A DNA stretch of 64,000 nucleotides, taken from assembly GCA_903839675.1 (NCBI GenBank), contig CAIMDB010000008.1, positions 112,724 to 176,723 on the forward strand. The letters are read 5' to 3'. Each line of letters starts with the position of its first letter. The stretch's first letter is position 1. Positions 9,336 to 18,472 of the stretch are shown here, one piece after another. The translations under genes and the position numbers were made by a program. The DNA is from an uncultured Sphingomonadales bacterium (lineage in GTDB: Bacteria > Pseudomonadota > Alphaproteobacteria > Sphingomonadales > Sphingomonadaceae). The notes beneath the pieces are model-generated. The model was given only the letters and a program-made list of their open reading frames with translations. It did not search any database and was not told the origin of the DNA.

Positions 9336-10308
9336 CGCTGCTCACCGATGCACTTGGCCATCTCAATTGTTCCTCAATCCATGGATATTCTGATGTGACG
9401 CTCGCAAACGTCTTTTCGCGCAGCACCCGCTGGCAGACGGACGCTGTCAGCTTCGGGATGTCGCCCAATTCCCCTGCCCGTGCAACGACTTGTACCTGCC
9501 TTGCGAACCGCCCGCGCGTCATCGGTTCCGGCCGCAGATGGGGGAGCAATTCGGGCACGGCGGCAAGGCATACCGGCGTCGTAATTGTCCAGCCGAGACC
9601 TGCCGCGACCAACCCCAGTTGCTGGTGCGAGGATTCCACCTCAATCAGATGAGGCACCTTCATCTTCATGCGGACAATCTGGCGCTCAATCTGCTGGCCG
9701 GTGCCTGTCAGCCGCGAAAAGCGGATGAGTGGCAGCGAGACCTTTTCGTCCGTGATGTCGATCGACCCTTGGTATCTGGCTGGGAAAACAAGGATGAAGC
9801 TCTCTTCGATGACAGGATGAAGCTCAAGCGCACCGCGGTGTTCCAGATTGAAGCTACCGGTGATGAGCAGATCAATGTCGCGCGCGAGAAACTCAGCCTG
9901 ATGCTCCATTGAGATGCCGGAGCGGATGTTCCAGCGGTCGGCACGGCCACTCAGTTCGCTCAGGATCGGTGTCGTCAGTTCATTGGCCAGACTGAATGAC
10001 ATGGCCACTGTGATGCTTGAAATAGGGAGGTTCGCGCCTTCCCGAACCTCATCATAGGTTGCTCTCGCCTGCGCGATGAGCGACTGGCCCCGCGCGAACA
10101 ACGACTTGCCACTTGCCGTCAGCCCCATGGGCCGCATCGTCCTGTCGAACAAGGGCGCGCCAATTCCCGATTCCAGCTTGGCAATGGTCTGGGAAACAGC
10201 CGACTGCGTCACCTGCAAATGCGTCGCGCATTGCGACATGCCGCCCAATTCTACAGTCATGACGAACACTTCAAGCGCGTGAAGGTCAAACTCTTGAGGC
10301 AATTTCAT
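9325..10308 (-). CDS. LysR-family transcriptional regulator
   Basis: N-terminal HTH: LHALEVFVMTVELGGMSQCATHLQVTQSAVSQTIAKLESGIGAPLFDR. Confidence 0.92.
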   Translation of the reverse strand: MKLPQEFDLHALEVFVMTVELGGMSQCATHLQVTQSAVSQTIAKLESGIGAPLFDRTMRPMGLTASGKSLFARGQSLIAQARATYDEVREGANLPISSITVAMSFSLANELTTPILSELSGRADRWNIRSGISMEHQAEFLARDIDLLITGSFNLEHRGALELHPVIEESFILVFPARYQGSIDITDEKVSLPLIRFSRLTGTGQQIERQIVRMKMKVPHLIEVESSHQQLGLVAAGLGWTITTPVCLAAVPELLPHLRPEPMTRGRFARQVQVVARAGELGDIPKLTASVCQRVLREKTFASVTSEYPWIEEQLRWPSASVSSDEA

Positions 10309-10340
10309 CCGTGCGTGCCCTGACCCGTTTCCAAAGGGAA

Positions 10341-10359
10341 CTATTACTCGCGCTAATAG
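10341..10359. promoter_or_regulatory. Candidate LysR-type operator (ATTA-N7-TAAT, T-N11-A) upstream of LysR gene
   Basis: CTATTA-CTCGCGC-TAATAG perfect dyad about 33 bp upstream of the LysR start codon. Confidence 0.6.
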
Positions 10360-10432
10360 TAGCGCAGGTCAGGTGCAGGGCGGTTATGCTTTTTCGTCAT
10401 CCCGCCTTGCAAAATCTCAGGCGTTGCAAAGA

Positions 10433-10458
10433 TGCATCGGTTCAGCCCTGCCGATGCA
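10433..10458 (-). terminator. Inverted repeat at 3' end of BCCT gene
   Basis: TGCATCGG-N10-CCGATGCA, perfect 8-bp stem straddling the BCCT stop codon; weak U-tract (TCTTTGC) on the minus strand. Confidence 0.45.
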
Positions 10459-12007
10459 AAGCCATCAACCCCTTGAACGTACCAACCGCCAGAAACAGCA
10501 GCACCGCCGCAAGCGGAAGCCCGGCCGCAATCGACCCGGCTTGAAGGGAGCTGAGCCCTCCGCTCAACAGTAGCACGACGCCAATGCCGCCCACGGCCAA
10601 AAGCCAGATGACCTTCTGGCGCAGCGGCGTATCGGTGCGGCCACCGGCTGTCATGGTATCAATCACCAGCGTGCCGGAATCCCAGCCGGTCACGAAAAAG
10701 ATCATGATCAGGCAGACCGACACGAAGGACGTGATCTGCGCCCAAGGCAGGGTCCCAAGCAGCACGAACAATTGTTGGTCGAGCGAAGCTTTGGTAAGCC
10801 CACCCGCATCTCCAGCCACGATGTGCGCGATGCTGGCATCCCCGAAGATGGTCAGCCAGAGGATCCCCAAAAGCGTGGGGGCAAGCAGCGCGCCTGCCAT
10901 AAACTCACGCACTGTGCGGCCGAGTGAAATGCGGGCCATAAACATGCCGACAAAGGGCGACCAGCTGATCCACCAGGCCCAGTAATAGACCGTCCAGTCA
11001 TGGTAGAAGCCGGCATCTCCGCGCGCGACGGGGTTGGACAAGGCGGGCAGATATTTCAGATAGGCTGCGATATTGGCGCCGAGATCTCCCAGAAGCGTCA
11101 ACGTCGCGCCCGTCGCCAGAATGAACAGCAGCAAGGCAAAGGCGACCCACATGTTGAGCTCGCTTAAAATCCGGATGCCTCGATCAATCCCGCCCCACAC
11201 CGACAGGAACGTGACGAACGCCATGATCGCGATGAGCCCGACAATGGAGAGCGCGGAACTTGGGATATCATAAAGATAGGTGATCCCAGCCATCGCCTGC
11301 TGCGCACCAAGGCCAAGCGATGTTGCTAGACCGAAGATCGTCGCGAGGACGGCCAAAATCTCTATCCCATCCCCCGCCCGACCCCAGACCGACTTTCCCA
11401 GCAAAGGATAAAAGGCAGACCGTATCGAGAGCGGCAGATTGAAATCATAGGCAAAGACCGCAAGCGCAAGACCCACCATGGCGAAGATGGCCCAAGGGTG
11501 GAGCGCCCAATCAAAGATCGTCGCGGCCATGGCGAGGCTGCGCGCCTCTGCCACATTCCCTGCCGCGCCACCGAGTGGCGCCGCTGTTCCTCCTGCCATG
11601 GAAGACATAAAGTGGGACACCGGTTCTCCCACGCCGTAAAAGACAAGGCCAATGCCCATGCCTGCGCCAAACAGCATCGAAAACCATGACAGGCGAGAAT
11701 AATCGGGCGACGCGCCCTTCCCGCCCAGCCGGATCTTCCCCAGCGGAGAGATCGCAACGGCAATGCAGAACAAGAGCACAATGTTGCCGACCGACATGAA
11801 GAACCAGTCGAAATAGGTCACAGCACCTACCCGCATGCCGGAAAACAAATCGGCGGACGCTTGTGGGGCGATCAGGCTGAACAGGATGACGGAGAGAGAC
11901 AGGATGGCGGTGGGCACGAACACCGCCGGATTGACGATCATCCCCCCCCAGTTGCGGTTGGAGGCGCCATATTCCCCACGATCAATATCGCGCGTCCAAT
12001 CGGTCAA
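10442..12007 (-). CDS. BCCT-family transporter (betaine/carnitine/choline type)
   Basis: 12-TM-like hydrophobic protein; YYWAWWISWSPFVGMFMARISLGRTVREF is the hallmark BCCT segment. Confidence 0.93.
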   Translation of the reverse strand: MTDWTRDIDRGEYGASNRNWGGMIVNPAVFVPTAILSLSVILFSLIAPQASADLFSGMRVGAVTYFDWFFMSVGNIVLLFCIAVAISPLGKIRLGGKGASPDYSRLSWFSMLFGAGMGIGLVFYGVGEPVSHFMSSMAGGTAAPLGGAAGNVAEARSLAMAATIFDWALHPWAIFAMVGLALAVFAYDFNLPLSIRSAFYPLLGKSVWGRAGDGIEILAVLATIFGLATSLGLGAQQAMAGITYLYDIPSSALSIVGLIAIMAFVTFLSVWGGIDRGIRILSELNMWVAFALLLFILATGATLTLLGDLGANIAAYLKYLPALSNPVARGDAGFYHDWTVYYWAWWISWSPFVGMFMARISLGRTVREFMAGALLAPTLLGILWLTIFGDASIAHIVAGDAGGLTKASLDQQLFVLLGTLPWAQITSFVSVCLIMIFFVTGWDSGTLVIDTMTAGGRTDTPLRQKVIWLLAVGGIGVVLLLSGGLSSLQAGSIAAGLPLAAVLLFLAVGTFKGLMALHRQG

Positions 12008-12022
12008 ATGAATTCCCCCGCC

Positions 12023-12532
12023 TTATTGGGCTGCGACTGTCACAAACGCCGTCCACAACCATGGCGCAAAGCTGCGCCAAACCTCAACATGAAACCGCTC
12101 CGCTGCTTCGCGCACAACGATGATCTCAACCGTTTCAAAGATGGTGCGCGTGGCGCGACCAACCTCAAAATGATCAAAATCAAGCGCGCAGCCTGCTGCC
12201 AGAACCGCCACCGCGCGCGGACCTTCAAGAAGGATGGCGACGTTCCGGTCGCTCACCTCTGTCACGGCGAGTGACAAGCCTGAACCATCGGCAATCTTGG
12301 TGCCGTGCGGGGCCAGCATCAGCCATTCATCAGGGCCAAGGCACATCACCCCATTTTGCATCGTGCCAATCTTTTGCGGCACGGAAACGCCGAGCAGCTT
12401 TTCCAGATCAGTGGCCTTGCGCGCCCGCAGCGAAAAGCGGGCCATCGGCGGGGCGGATGTGACCGTTACACCGTTGCCCGCAAACGGAACAGCAGGTGTT
12501 GGCTCAATTCGGGCGAGAAGCTCAGACATTGA
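12023..12532 (-). CDS. soxG: Sarcosine oxidase subunit gamma (set 2)
   Basis: Follows soxA-2; CLGPDEWLMLAPHG, LEGPRAVAVLAAGCALDF. Start MSELLARIEPTPAV at 12532. Confidence 0.85.
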   Translation of the reverse strand, partial: SMSELLARIEPTPAVPFAGNGVTVTSAPPMARFSLRARKATDLEKLLGVSVPQKIGTMQNGVMCLGPDEWLMLAPHGTKIADGSGLSLAVTEVSDRNVAILLEGPRAVAVLAAGCALDFDHFEVGRATRTIFETVEIIVVREAAERFHVEVWRSFAPWLWTAFVTVAAQ

Positions 12533-15383
12533 GACGTGCCCCTTCTGCGTCATAAAACATCATCGAGCTGACCTTTGCGACATGGGTCTTGCCCGGCATG
12601 GGAACGAAAATGTCCTGCCCCATCTTGCTATGTCCGCCTTCAACCAGCGCCATCGCGATCGACCGGCCGAGCGTTTCGCTCCAGTAGGACGAGGTCACAT
12701 GGCCGATCATTTTCATCGGCACCGGCTGGTTGGGGTCAGCGACAATCTGCGCGCCTTCTTCCAGCACCATGTTCGGATCATCGGTCAACAAGCCGACGAG
12801 CTGCTTACGGCCCGGCGCAACAATGTCCGGACGTGCGAGCGAGCGCTTGCCGACGAAATCCGCCTTCTTCTTGCCAACAGCCCAATCGAGACCTGCATCG
12901 AACGGCGTCACCGTGCCATCGGTATCCTGCCCGACGATGATGAACCCCTTTTCGGCGCGCAGTACGTGCATCGTCTCTGTGCCATAAGGCGTGATGTCAT
13001 AGCGCGCGCCTTCCGCCATGATCCGCTCCCACAGAGTGCGGCCATAAGCAGAGGGCACGTTGATCTCGTACCCGAGTTCGCCTGTGAAGCTCACCCGGAA
13101 CAGGCGGGTCGGGATGCCGCAAATCGTGCCTTCGCGGATCGCCATGTGCGGGAAGGCTTCGGCAGACAGGTCAATGCCTTCGACGAGGGGCTCCAGAACC
13201 TTGCGGGCATTTGGCCCCTGCAGCGCGATCACGGCATAGTGCTCGCTCGTGCTGGTCAGCCACACGTTCAGGTCCGGCCATTCGGTCTGGAGATAGTCCT
13301 CCATCAGGTTCAGCACGCGCGCGGCACCGCCGGTCGTCGTGGTCAGATGGAAGCGGTCCGGCGCAAGACGCGCCGACACCCCATCATCGGTGATGAAGCC
13401 ATCTTCCTTCAGCAACAGGCCATAGCGGCAGCGCCCCGGCTCCAATGCCTTCCAGGGGTTGGTGTACATCCGGTTTAGGAACTCGGCGGCATCGGGGCCA
13501 ACAACTTCGATCTTCCCCAGCGTCGACGCATCGAAAATGCCCACCGACGACCGGACCATGCGGCATTCACGATTGACCGCAGCGAGCATATCCTCGCCGG
13601 CCTTCGGGAAGTAGCGGGCCCGCCGCCACTGGGCGACCAGTTCAAAAACTGCGCCCTGTTCTTCGGCCCAGCTGTCGATGTTGGTCTTGCGGGTCGGCTG
13701 GAACAACGCCCCCTTGGCATGCCCCGCCAGCGCCCCAAAGGTTTGCGGCGTATAGGGCGGTCGGAAGGTTGTAAGCCCAATGTCTGTCACCGGCTTGTTG
13801 AGCGCGGTAGACGCAATCTGCAGGCCGTTCAGGTTCGATGTCTTGCCCTGATCGGTCGCCATGCCGTTGGTCGTATAGCGCTTGATATGCTCAATCGACC
13901 GGAACCCTTCGCGGACCGCCAGCTTGATGTCCTTGGCCGTCACATCATTCTGGAAATCGACGAAAGCCTTCAGGCGCGCAGGATCTTTCGGCGTCGGCAG
14001 AACGTCAACGACGACACCAGCACCGAAGTTCCAGGTTCCGGCACATGCACCCACGCAGCGGACGTTTTCATTCGGCACATCAGGTACGAACGCGCCGAGG
14101 TCATCGCGCCAGGCAAGACTGCCCTTGCTGTGCGACCAGAGATGCACCGTCGGCGTCCAACCACCGGCCATCAGCAGCGCATCGCAGGTGATGTCTGACA
14201 CCGCTGTCCCATCATTGCGGGCAACGGAGATGGCCTTGACGCCAAGACGTCCGCGTACACCAATCACACTATGGCCAAGGCGCACGTTAATCCCCAAGCC
14301 GTTCGCCTTGGTCAGCAGTGCCTCATTCACGACATCGCGCACATCGATGATCGCCGCGATCCCGACACCTGCGCCAGCCATGGCAAAGGCGTCGTTCCAG
14401 CCACTGTCATGCGACGCCATAAGGGCGACCGACTGACCAACAGCGACGCCATAACGCAGGGCGAAGACCTTTGCGGCAGACGCGAGCATGACACCCGGCG
14501 TGTCATTGCCTTCAAAGACCAAGGGCCGCTCAATCGCGCCTTGGGCAAGGATGACCTCTGCCGCGCGGATGCGCCATAGCTTCTCACGCGGGCCATGCGG
14601 AATGCCCGGTAGATGATCGGTGAACCGCTCAACCGCACCGATGAAGTTGTCATGGAAATAGCCAAAGGCCGTCGTGCGCGCCAGCACCTGCACGTTGGGC
14701 GAGGCCGCCAGCGCCTTCAGGCTGCGCTCCAGCCAAGGCCAAAGTGTAGGGTCTGAAAGAGCGCCACCGCCAAGCTCATCCTGCTCATCAATCAGGATGA
14801 TCCGCTTGTTCGTGGCGGCCGCTTCCAGAGCCGCATCGATGCCCGCCGGGCCCGCACCGATGATCAGGACATCACAGTGTGCATAGGTCGCGGCATAATG
14901 ATCTGGATCCACGTCAGTTGGCGCCTGACCTAGCCCGGCCATGCGCCGAATGGCGGGTTCGTAGAGCTTTTCCCAGAAGGACCGGGGCCACATGAAGGTC
15001 TTGTTGTAAAAGCCAGCCGGGAAGAACATGCCCAGCCGGTCATTGATCGCGCCAAAATCAAATTTGAGCGACGGCCAGCGGTTCTGGCTGGTGGCTTCCA
15101 TGCCCTGATAGAGATCGACATTTGTCGCCCGCAAATTGGGCGTGAACCGGCCCGGTCCGCGCGTGACGGAAATCAGTGCGTTCGGCTCTTCGCTTCCCGA
15201 CCCGACAAGGCCGCGCGGGCGGTGATATTTGAACGAACGGCCAAACAGCTTGACACCGCTCGCGAGCAAGGCCGACGCTAGTGTATCGCCTTCAAAGCCC
15301 GCAAAACTGGTCCCATCAAAGCTGAACGTCAGCGGCGCGGCGCGGTTGATCCGCCCGCCTGTTGGCAAACGATATCCCGTCAT
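12522..15383 (-). CDS. soxA: Sarcosine oxidase subunit alpha (set 2)
   Basis: LTFSFDGTSFAGFEGDTLASALLASGVKLFGRSFKYHRPRG; IIGAGPAGIDAALEAA; C-terminal GcvT-like domain (SSVGIFDASTLGKIEVVGPDAAEFLNR). Confidence 0.95.
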   Translation of the reverse strand: MTGYRLPTGGRINRAAPLTFSFDGTSFAGFEGDTLASALLASGVKLFGRSFKYHRPRGLVGSGSEEPNALISVTRGPGRFTPNLRATNVDLYQGMEATSQNRWPSLKFDFGAINDRLGMFFPAGFYNKTFMWPRSFWEKLYEPAIRRMAGLGQAPTDVDPDHYAATYAHCDVLIIGAGPAGIDAALEAAATNKRIILIDEQDELGGGALSDPTLWPWLERSLKALAASPNVQVLARTTAFGYFHDNFIGAVERFTDHLPGIPHGPREKLWRIRAAEVILAQGAIERPLVFEGNDTPGVMLASAAKVFALRYGVAVGQSVALMASHDSGWNDAFAMAGAGVGIAAIIDVRDVVNEALLTKANGLGINVRLGHSVIGVRGRLGVKAISVARNDGTAVSDITCDALLMAGGWTPTVHLWSHSKGSLAWRDDLGAFVPDVPNENVRCVGACAGTWNFGAGVVVDVLPTPKDPARLKAFVDFQNDVTAKDIKLAVREGFRSIEHIKRYTTNGMATDQGKTSNLNGLQIASTALNKPVTDIGLTTFRPPYTPQTFGALAGHAKGALFQPTRKTNIDSWAEEQGAVFELVAQWRRARYFPKAGEDMLAAVNRECRMVRSSVGIFDASTLGKIEVVGPDAAEFLNRMYTNPWKALEPGRCRYGLLLKEDGFITDDGVSARLAPDRFHLTTTTGGAARVLNLMEDYLQTEWPDLNVWLTSTSEHYAVIALQGPNARKVLEPLVEGIDLSAEAFPHMAIREGTICGIPTRLFRVSFTGELGYEINVPSAYGRTLWERIMAEGARYDITPYGTETMHVLRAEKGFIIVGQDTDGTVTPFDAGLDWAVGKKKADFVGKRSLARPDIVAPGRKQLVGLLTDDPNMVLEEGAQIVADPNQPVPMKMIGHVTSSYWSETLGRSIAMALVEGGHSKMGQDIFVPMPGKTHVAKVSSMMFYDAEGARLNV

Positions 15384-15652
15384 TTGCGGGGCTCCCCTGC
15401 CTTGTAAGTTGTTTCAAATTTGTCGGTAACAGTGTCGCGTACCGCATTGAAAAAGCGGCCACATCCATGCGCATGGCGCCAGCGTTCATGATGACGCCCG
15501 CGCGGATTGTTCCGGATGAAGAGATAGGTCTCCCACTCCTCATCACTCAGCGCTGAAGGATCGAGCGGACGGGCGATGTGCGCCTCTCCGGCATAAGCGA
15601 ATTCAAGCTCTGCGCGCTTTTCGTCGCAATAGGGGCAATGGATCAATATCAT
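15380..15652 (-). CDS. soxD: Sarcosine oxidase subunit delta (set 2, canonical)
   Basis: HCPYCDEKRAELEFAYAGEAHIARP...NNPRGRHHERWRHAHGCGRFFNAVRDTVT. Confidence 0.93.
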   Translation of the reverse strand: MILIHCPYCDEKRAELEFAYAGEAHIARPLDPSALSDEEWETYLFIRNNPRGRHHERWRHAHGCGRFFNAVRDTVTDKFETTYKAGEPRK

Positions 15653-15653
15653 A

Positions 15654-16907
15654 TCAGTGCGCCACCGCTGCTGCTGCTGCTTCGTCGATCAACCGGCCGT
15701 TGCGGAACCGGTCGAGATTGAAGGGTGCGTTGATCCGGTGTGGCTCATCCTTCGCCATCGTATAGGCCAAAAGATCACCTGCGCCCGGCGTCGCTTTGAA
15801 GCCACCGGTGCCCCAGCCACAATTCACATAAAGCCCCTGCACCGGCGTCTTGCCGAGAATGGGGGAGCGGTCTGGCGTCACATCGACGATACCGCCCCAG
15901 GTCCGCAGCATCCGCATCCGCCGAAAGATCGGGAAAATCTCGCAAATGGCGGCCAAGGTGTGCTCCACAATGTGAAGCGCACCGCGCTGGGAATAGCTGA
16001 CATATTGGTCGGTCCCTGCCCCAATGACGAGTTCACCCTTGTCGGACTGGCTCATATAGGCGTGGACGGTGTTCGACATGACAACGCATGGGAAAACAGG
16101 CTTGATCGGTTCAGACACCAGAGCCTGTAAGGGATAACTTTCCAGCGGGAAGTCTAGCCCTGCCATCTGCATGATGACCGACGTGTTGCCCGCCGCTGAC
16201 ACGCCAACGCGCTTGGACGCGATATAGCCCCGCGTCGTTTCCACGCCTTCAATCGCGCCATCTGCGCCGCGCCGGATTCCGGTGACGGCGCAATTCTGGA
16301 TGATATCGACGCCAAGGGCTGCCGCCGCACGGGCATAGCCCCAAGCGACCGTATCATGCCGTGCCGTGCCGCCCCGCCGTTGCAGGGCTGCGCCCAACAC
16401 TGGATGGCGCGCATCGGGTGAGATGTTGAGAGGCGGGCAATAGGCCTTGGCCTCTTCGGGCGTCAGCCATTCATTGTCGACGCCATTCAGCCGGTTGGCG
16501 TGGATATGGCGCTTAAAGCTCTGCACGTCGTGCACATTGTGCGCGAGCATCATCACACCGCGCTTGGAATACATGGTGTTGTAGTTGAGTTCCTGGCTCA
16601 GCCCATCCCACAGCTTAACCGCGTGATCGTAAAGATGCGCGCTTTCATCATAGAGATAGTTCGACCGAATGATGGTCGTGTTCCGGCCGGTATTTCCCCC
16701 ACCGATCCAGCCCTTTTCAATGACAGCAACGTTGGTGATGCCGTATTTTTTGGCGAGGTAATACGCCGCGCCAAGGCCGTGGCCGCCACCGCCGACGATG
16801 ATTGCATCATAAGCAGGCTTGGGCGCGGCATCCGGCCATTGCTCAGGCCAGCTTTGATGGCCGCCCAAGGCCTTGGTAAAAAGGCTCAGCGCACTAAAAC
16901 GGGTCAT
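15654..16907 (-). CDS. soxB: Sarcosine oxidase subunit beta (set 2)
   Basis: MTRFSALSLFTKALGGH, IIVGGGGHGLGAAYYLAKKYG, RRGGTARHDTVAWGYARAA. Confidence 0.95.
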   Translation of the reverse strand: MTRFSALSLFTKALGGHQSWPEQWPDAAPKPAYDAIIVGGGGHGLGAAYYLAKKYGITNVAVIEKGWIGGGNTGRNTTIIRSNYLYDESAHLYDHAVKLWDGLSQELNYNTMYSKRGVMMLAHNVHDVQSFKRHIHANRLNGVDNEWLTPEEAKAYCPPLNISPDARHPVLGAALQRRGGTARHDTVAWGYARAAAALGVDIIQNCAVTGIRRGADGAIEGVETTRGYIASKRVGVSAAGNTSVIMQMAGLDFPLESYPLQALVSEPIKPVFPCVVMSNTVHAYMSQSDKGELVIGAGTDQYVSYSQRGALHIVEHTLAAICEIFPIFRRMRMLRTWGGIVDVTPDRSPILGKTPVQGLYVNCGWGTGGFKATPGAGDLLAYTMAKDEPHRINAPFNLDRFRNGRLIDEAAAAAVAH

Positions 16908-17221
16908 GGTCTTGCCTCAACAAATGGCATGTAGGTGATCAGCATCGTGCATCCGTTCCTGCTCCCCGCGCGATGCATTGTGCCCGGCATCCGCAGAACA
17001 AAGTCCCCCGCGCCATAGCTCTCATCATCGTCGAAGAAATCGCCCTCAATTACGTATATTTGCTCGATTTTATCATGGTCGTGCAATGTGCCCAAAGGGC
17101 CAGCTTCAACCCGCATCAGCAGCGTCTGATATCCTGCATCGTCAATCAGCGTGCGGGTTTCGCCGACCGCCAGAGACGCAGCTTCAATCTTGATGGAACC
17201 CGACCGTGGCAGAGGCGTCAT
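16904..17221 (-). CDS. Cupin-domain protein
   Basis: GTLHDHDKIEQIYVIEGDFFDDDESYGAGDFVLRMPGTMHRAGS: HxH...E...H cupin pattern; 4-nt overlaps with both neighbours. Confidence 0.85.
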   Translation of the reverse strand: MTPLPRSGSIKIEAASLAVGETRTLIDDAGYQTLLMRVEAGPLGTLHDHDKIEQIYVIEGDFFDDDESYGAGDFVLRMPGTMHRAGSRNGCTMLITYMPFVEARP

Positions 17222-18468
17222 GCGCCAGCCTTCGCCAGCGCGGCCTTGGCACGGTCAACGTAGAAATCCTTGAAATCCTCGACCAACTTCTCTTCCACGG
17301 CATAGGGACCCTGCTGATAGCCGTCGGTCGAAATGCCCTGATGATTGAGCATCGAGAAATGGCCATCCTGCGTGTTGGTTGCCCGCCACAGGGCCGCAAG
17401 GTGATCAGGATCGTAATCGACGCCTTCCACGGCATCTTCATGTACAAGCCAGCTTGTCCGCAGCAGGGTCTTGCCTGCCGCGACCGGCGTCAGAGAGAAA
17501 GTGACCACATGATCGCAGCAAAAGTGATGCCAGCTATTGGGCTGCGTCCAGACCGATAGGCTGGAGGTTTCCGGCTCCGTAAACGGTCCAATCAGCTTCT
17601 TGCTGGCAAGCTTTCCGTCAATCGACTGGGTCACTGCCCCATTGGCGAGCGGAAGCCGCGCCACTCGGTGCCACCAGCCGTCGGGAAATTCGATCAGGTC
17701 ACGGAAGATGCCCATGGCCTTCCACTGGTCTCGCTTGGCATCCACCATCGCGTCAAATGCACTGTCGTCAACGACATCCGCCTCGCCATCTTCAGGCAGG
17801 CCCTTGCCGAAGCCATAGGTACCTAGAACGCTGATCAGTTCGGGGTGCCCGGCATCGCAATGATAGCATTCCCGGTTGTTCTCCATCACCAACTTCCAGT
17901 TGGCGTCTTCGATGTAATTGTCCTGTACCGCGACCTTGCAGCGTTCCAGATCATAGACGGCAATCTGGTCAACAATATCGGCCTTCACCCGATCAATCGG
18001 CGGCGGATTGTCATCCATGCAGATGAAGATGAGCCCGCCAACATTTTCCAGCGCAACAGGGGCGAGGCCGTGTTCCTTCTTGTCGAAATCCTCGGCCATA
18101 CTGCGCGCAGCGATGAGAGCGCCATCAAGGCCGTAGGTCCACTGGTGGTAGGGGCATGTCAGGCGCGGCGCGCGGCCCCGTTGCTCCTGACAAATCCGCG
18201 CCCCACGATGACGGCACGAGTTCCAAAACGCCCGCACTTCATTGTCGCGTCCACGAATGATGATGATGGAATTGTGCGCCACCTCGAACACGAAATAATC
18301 GCCCGGATTCTTCACATGCGCGACCGTGCAGGCATAGAGCCAGACCGATTTCAGCATGACCTGCGTGTCAAACTGAAAGGCCTCCTCGCTCACATACAAG
18401 TCACGCGGCAGGCTCAGGCCCTTGCGGTCCGAAGCGAGAAGTTGGGCAATGGGTTCGAAGCGGGACAT
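17218..18468 (-). CDS. Rieske ring-hydroxylating oxygenase alpha subunit, glycine-betaine-monooxygenase (GbcA)-like
   Basis: Rieske CRHRG...CPYHQW; mononuclear iron motif ENNRECYHCDAGHPEL; adjacent to DMGDH- and Sox-family genes and BCCT. Confidence 0.85.
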   Translation of the reverse strand: MSRFEPIAQLLASDRKGLSLPRDLYVSEEAFQFDTQVMLKSVWLYACTVAHVKNPGDYFVFEVAHNSIIIIRGRDNEVRAFWNSCRHRGARICQEQRGRAPRLTCPYHQWTYGLDGALIAARSMAEDFDKKEHGLAPVALENVGGLIFICMDDNPPPIDRVKADIVDQIAVYDLERCKVAVQDNYIEDANWKLVMENNRECYHCDAGHPELISVLGTYGFGKGLPEDGEADVVDDSAFDAMVDAKRDQWKAMGIFRDLIEFPDGWWHRVARLPLANGAVTQSIDGKLASKKLIGPFTEPETSSLSVWTQPNSWHHFCCDHVVTFSLTPVAAGKTLLRTSWLVHEDAVEGVDYDPDHLAALWRATNTQDGHFSMLNHQGISTDGYQQGPYAVEEKLVEDFKDFYVDRAKAALAKAGA

Positions 18469-18472
18469 GGTC

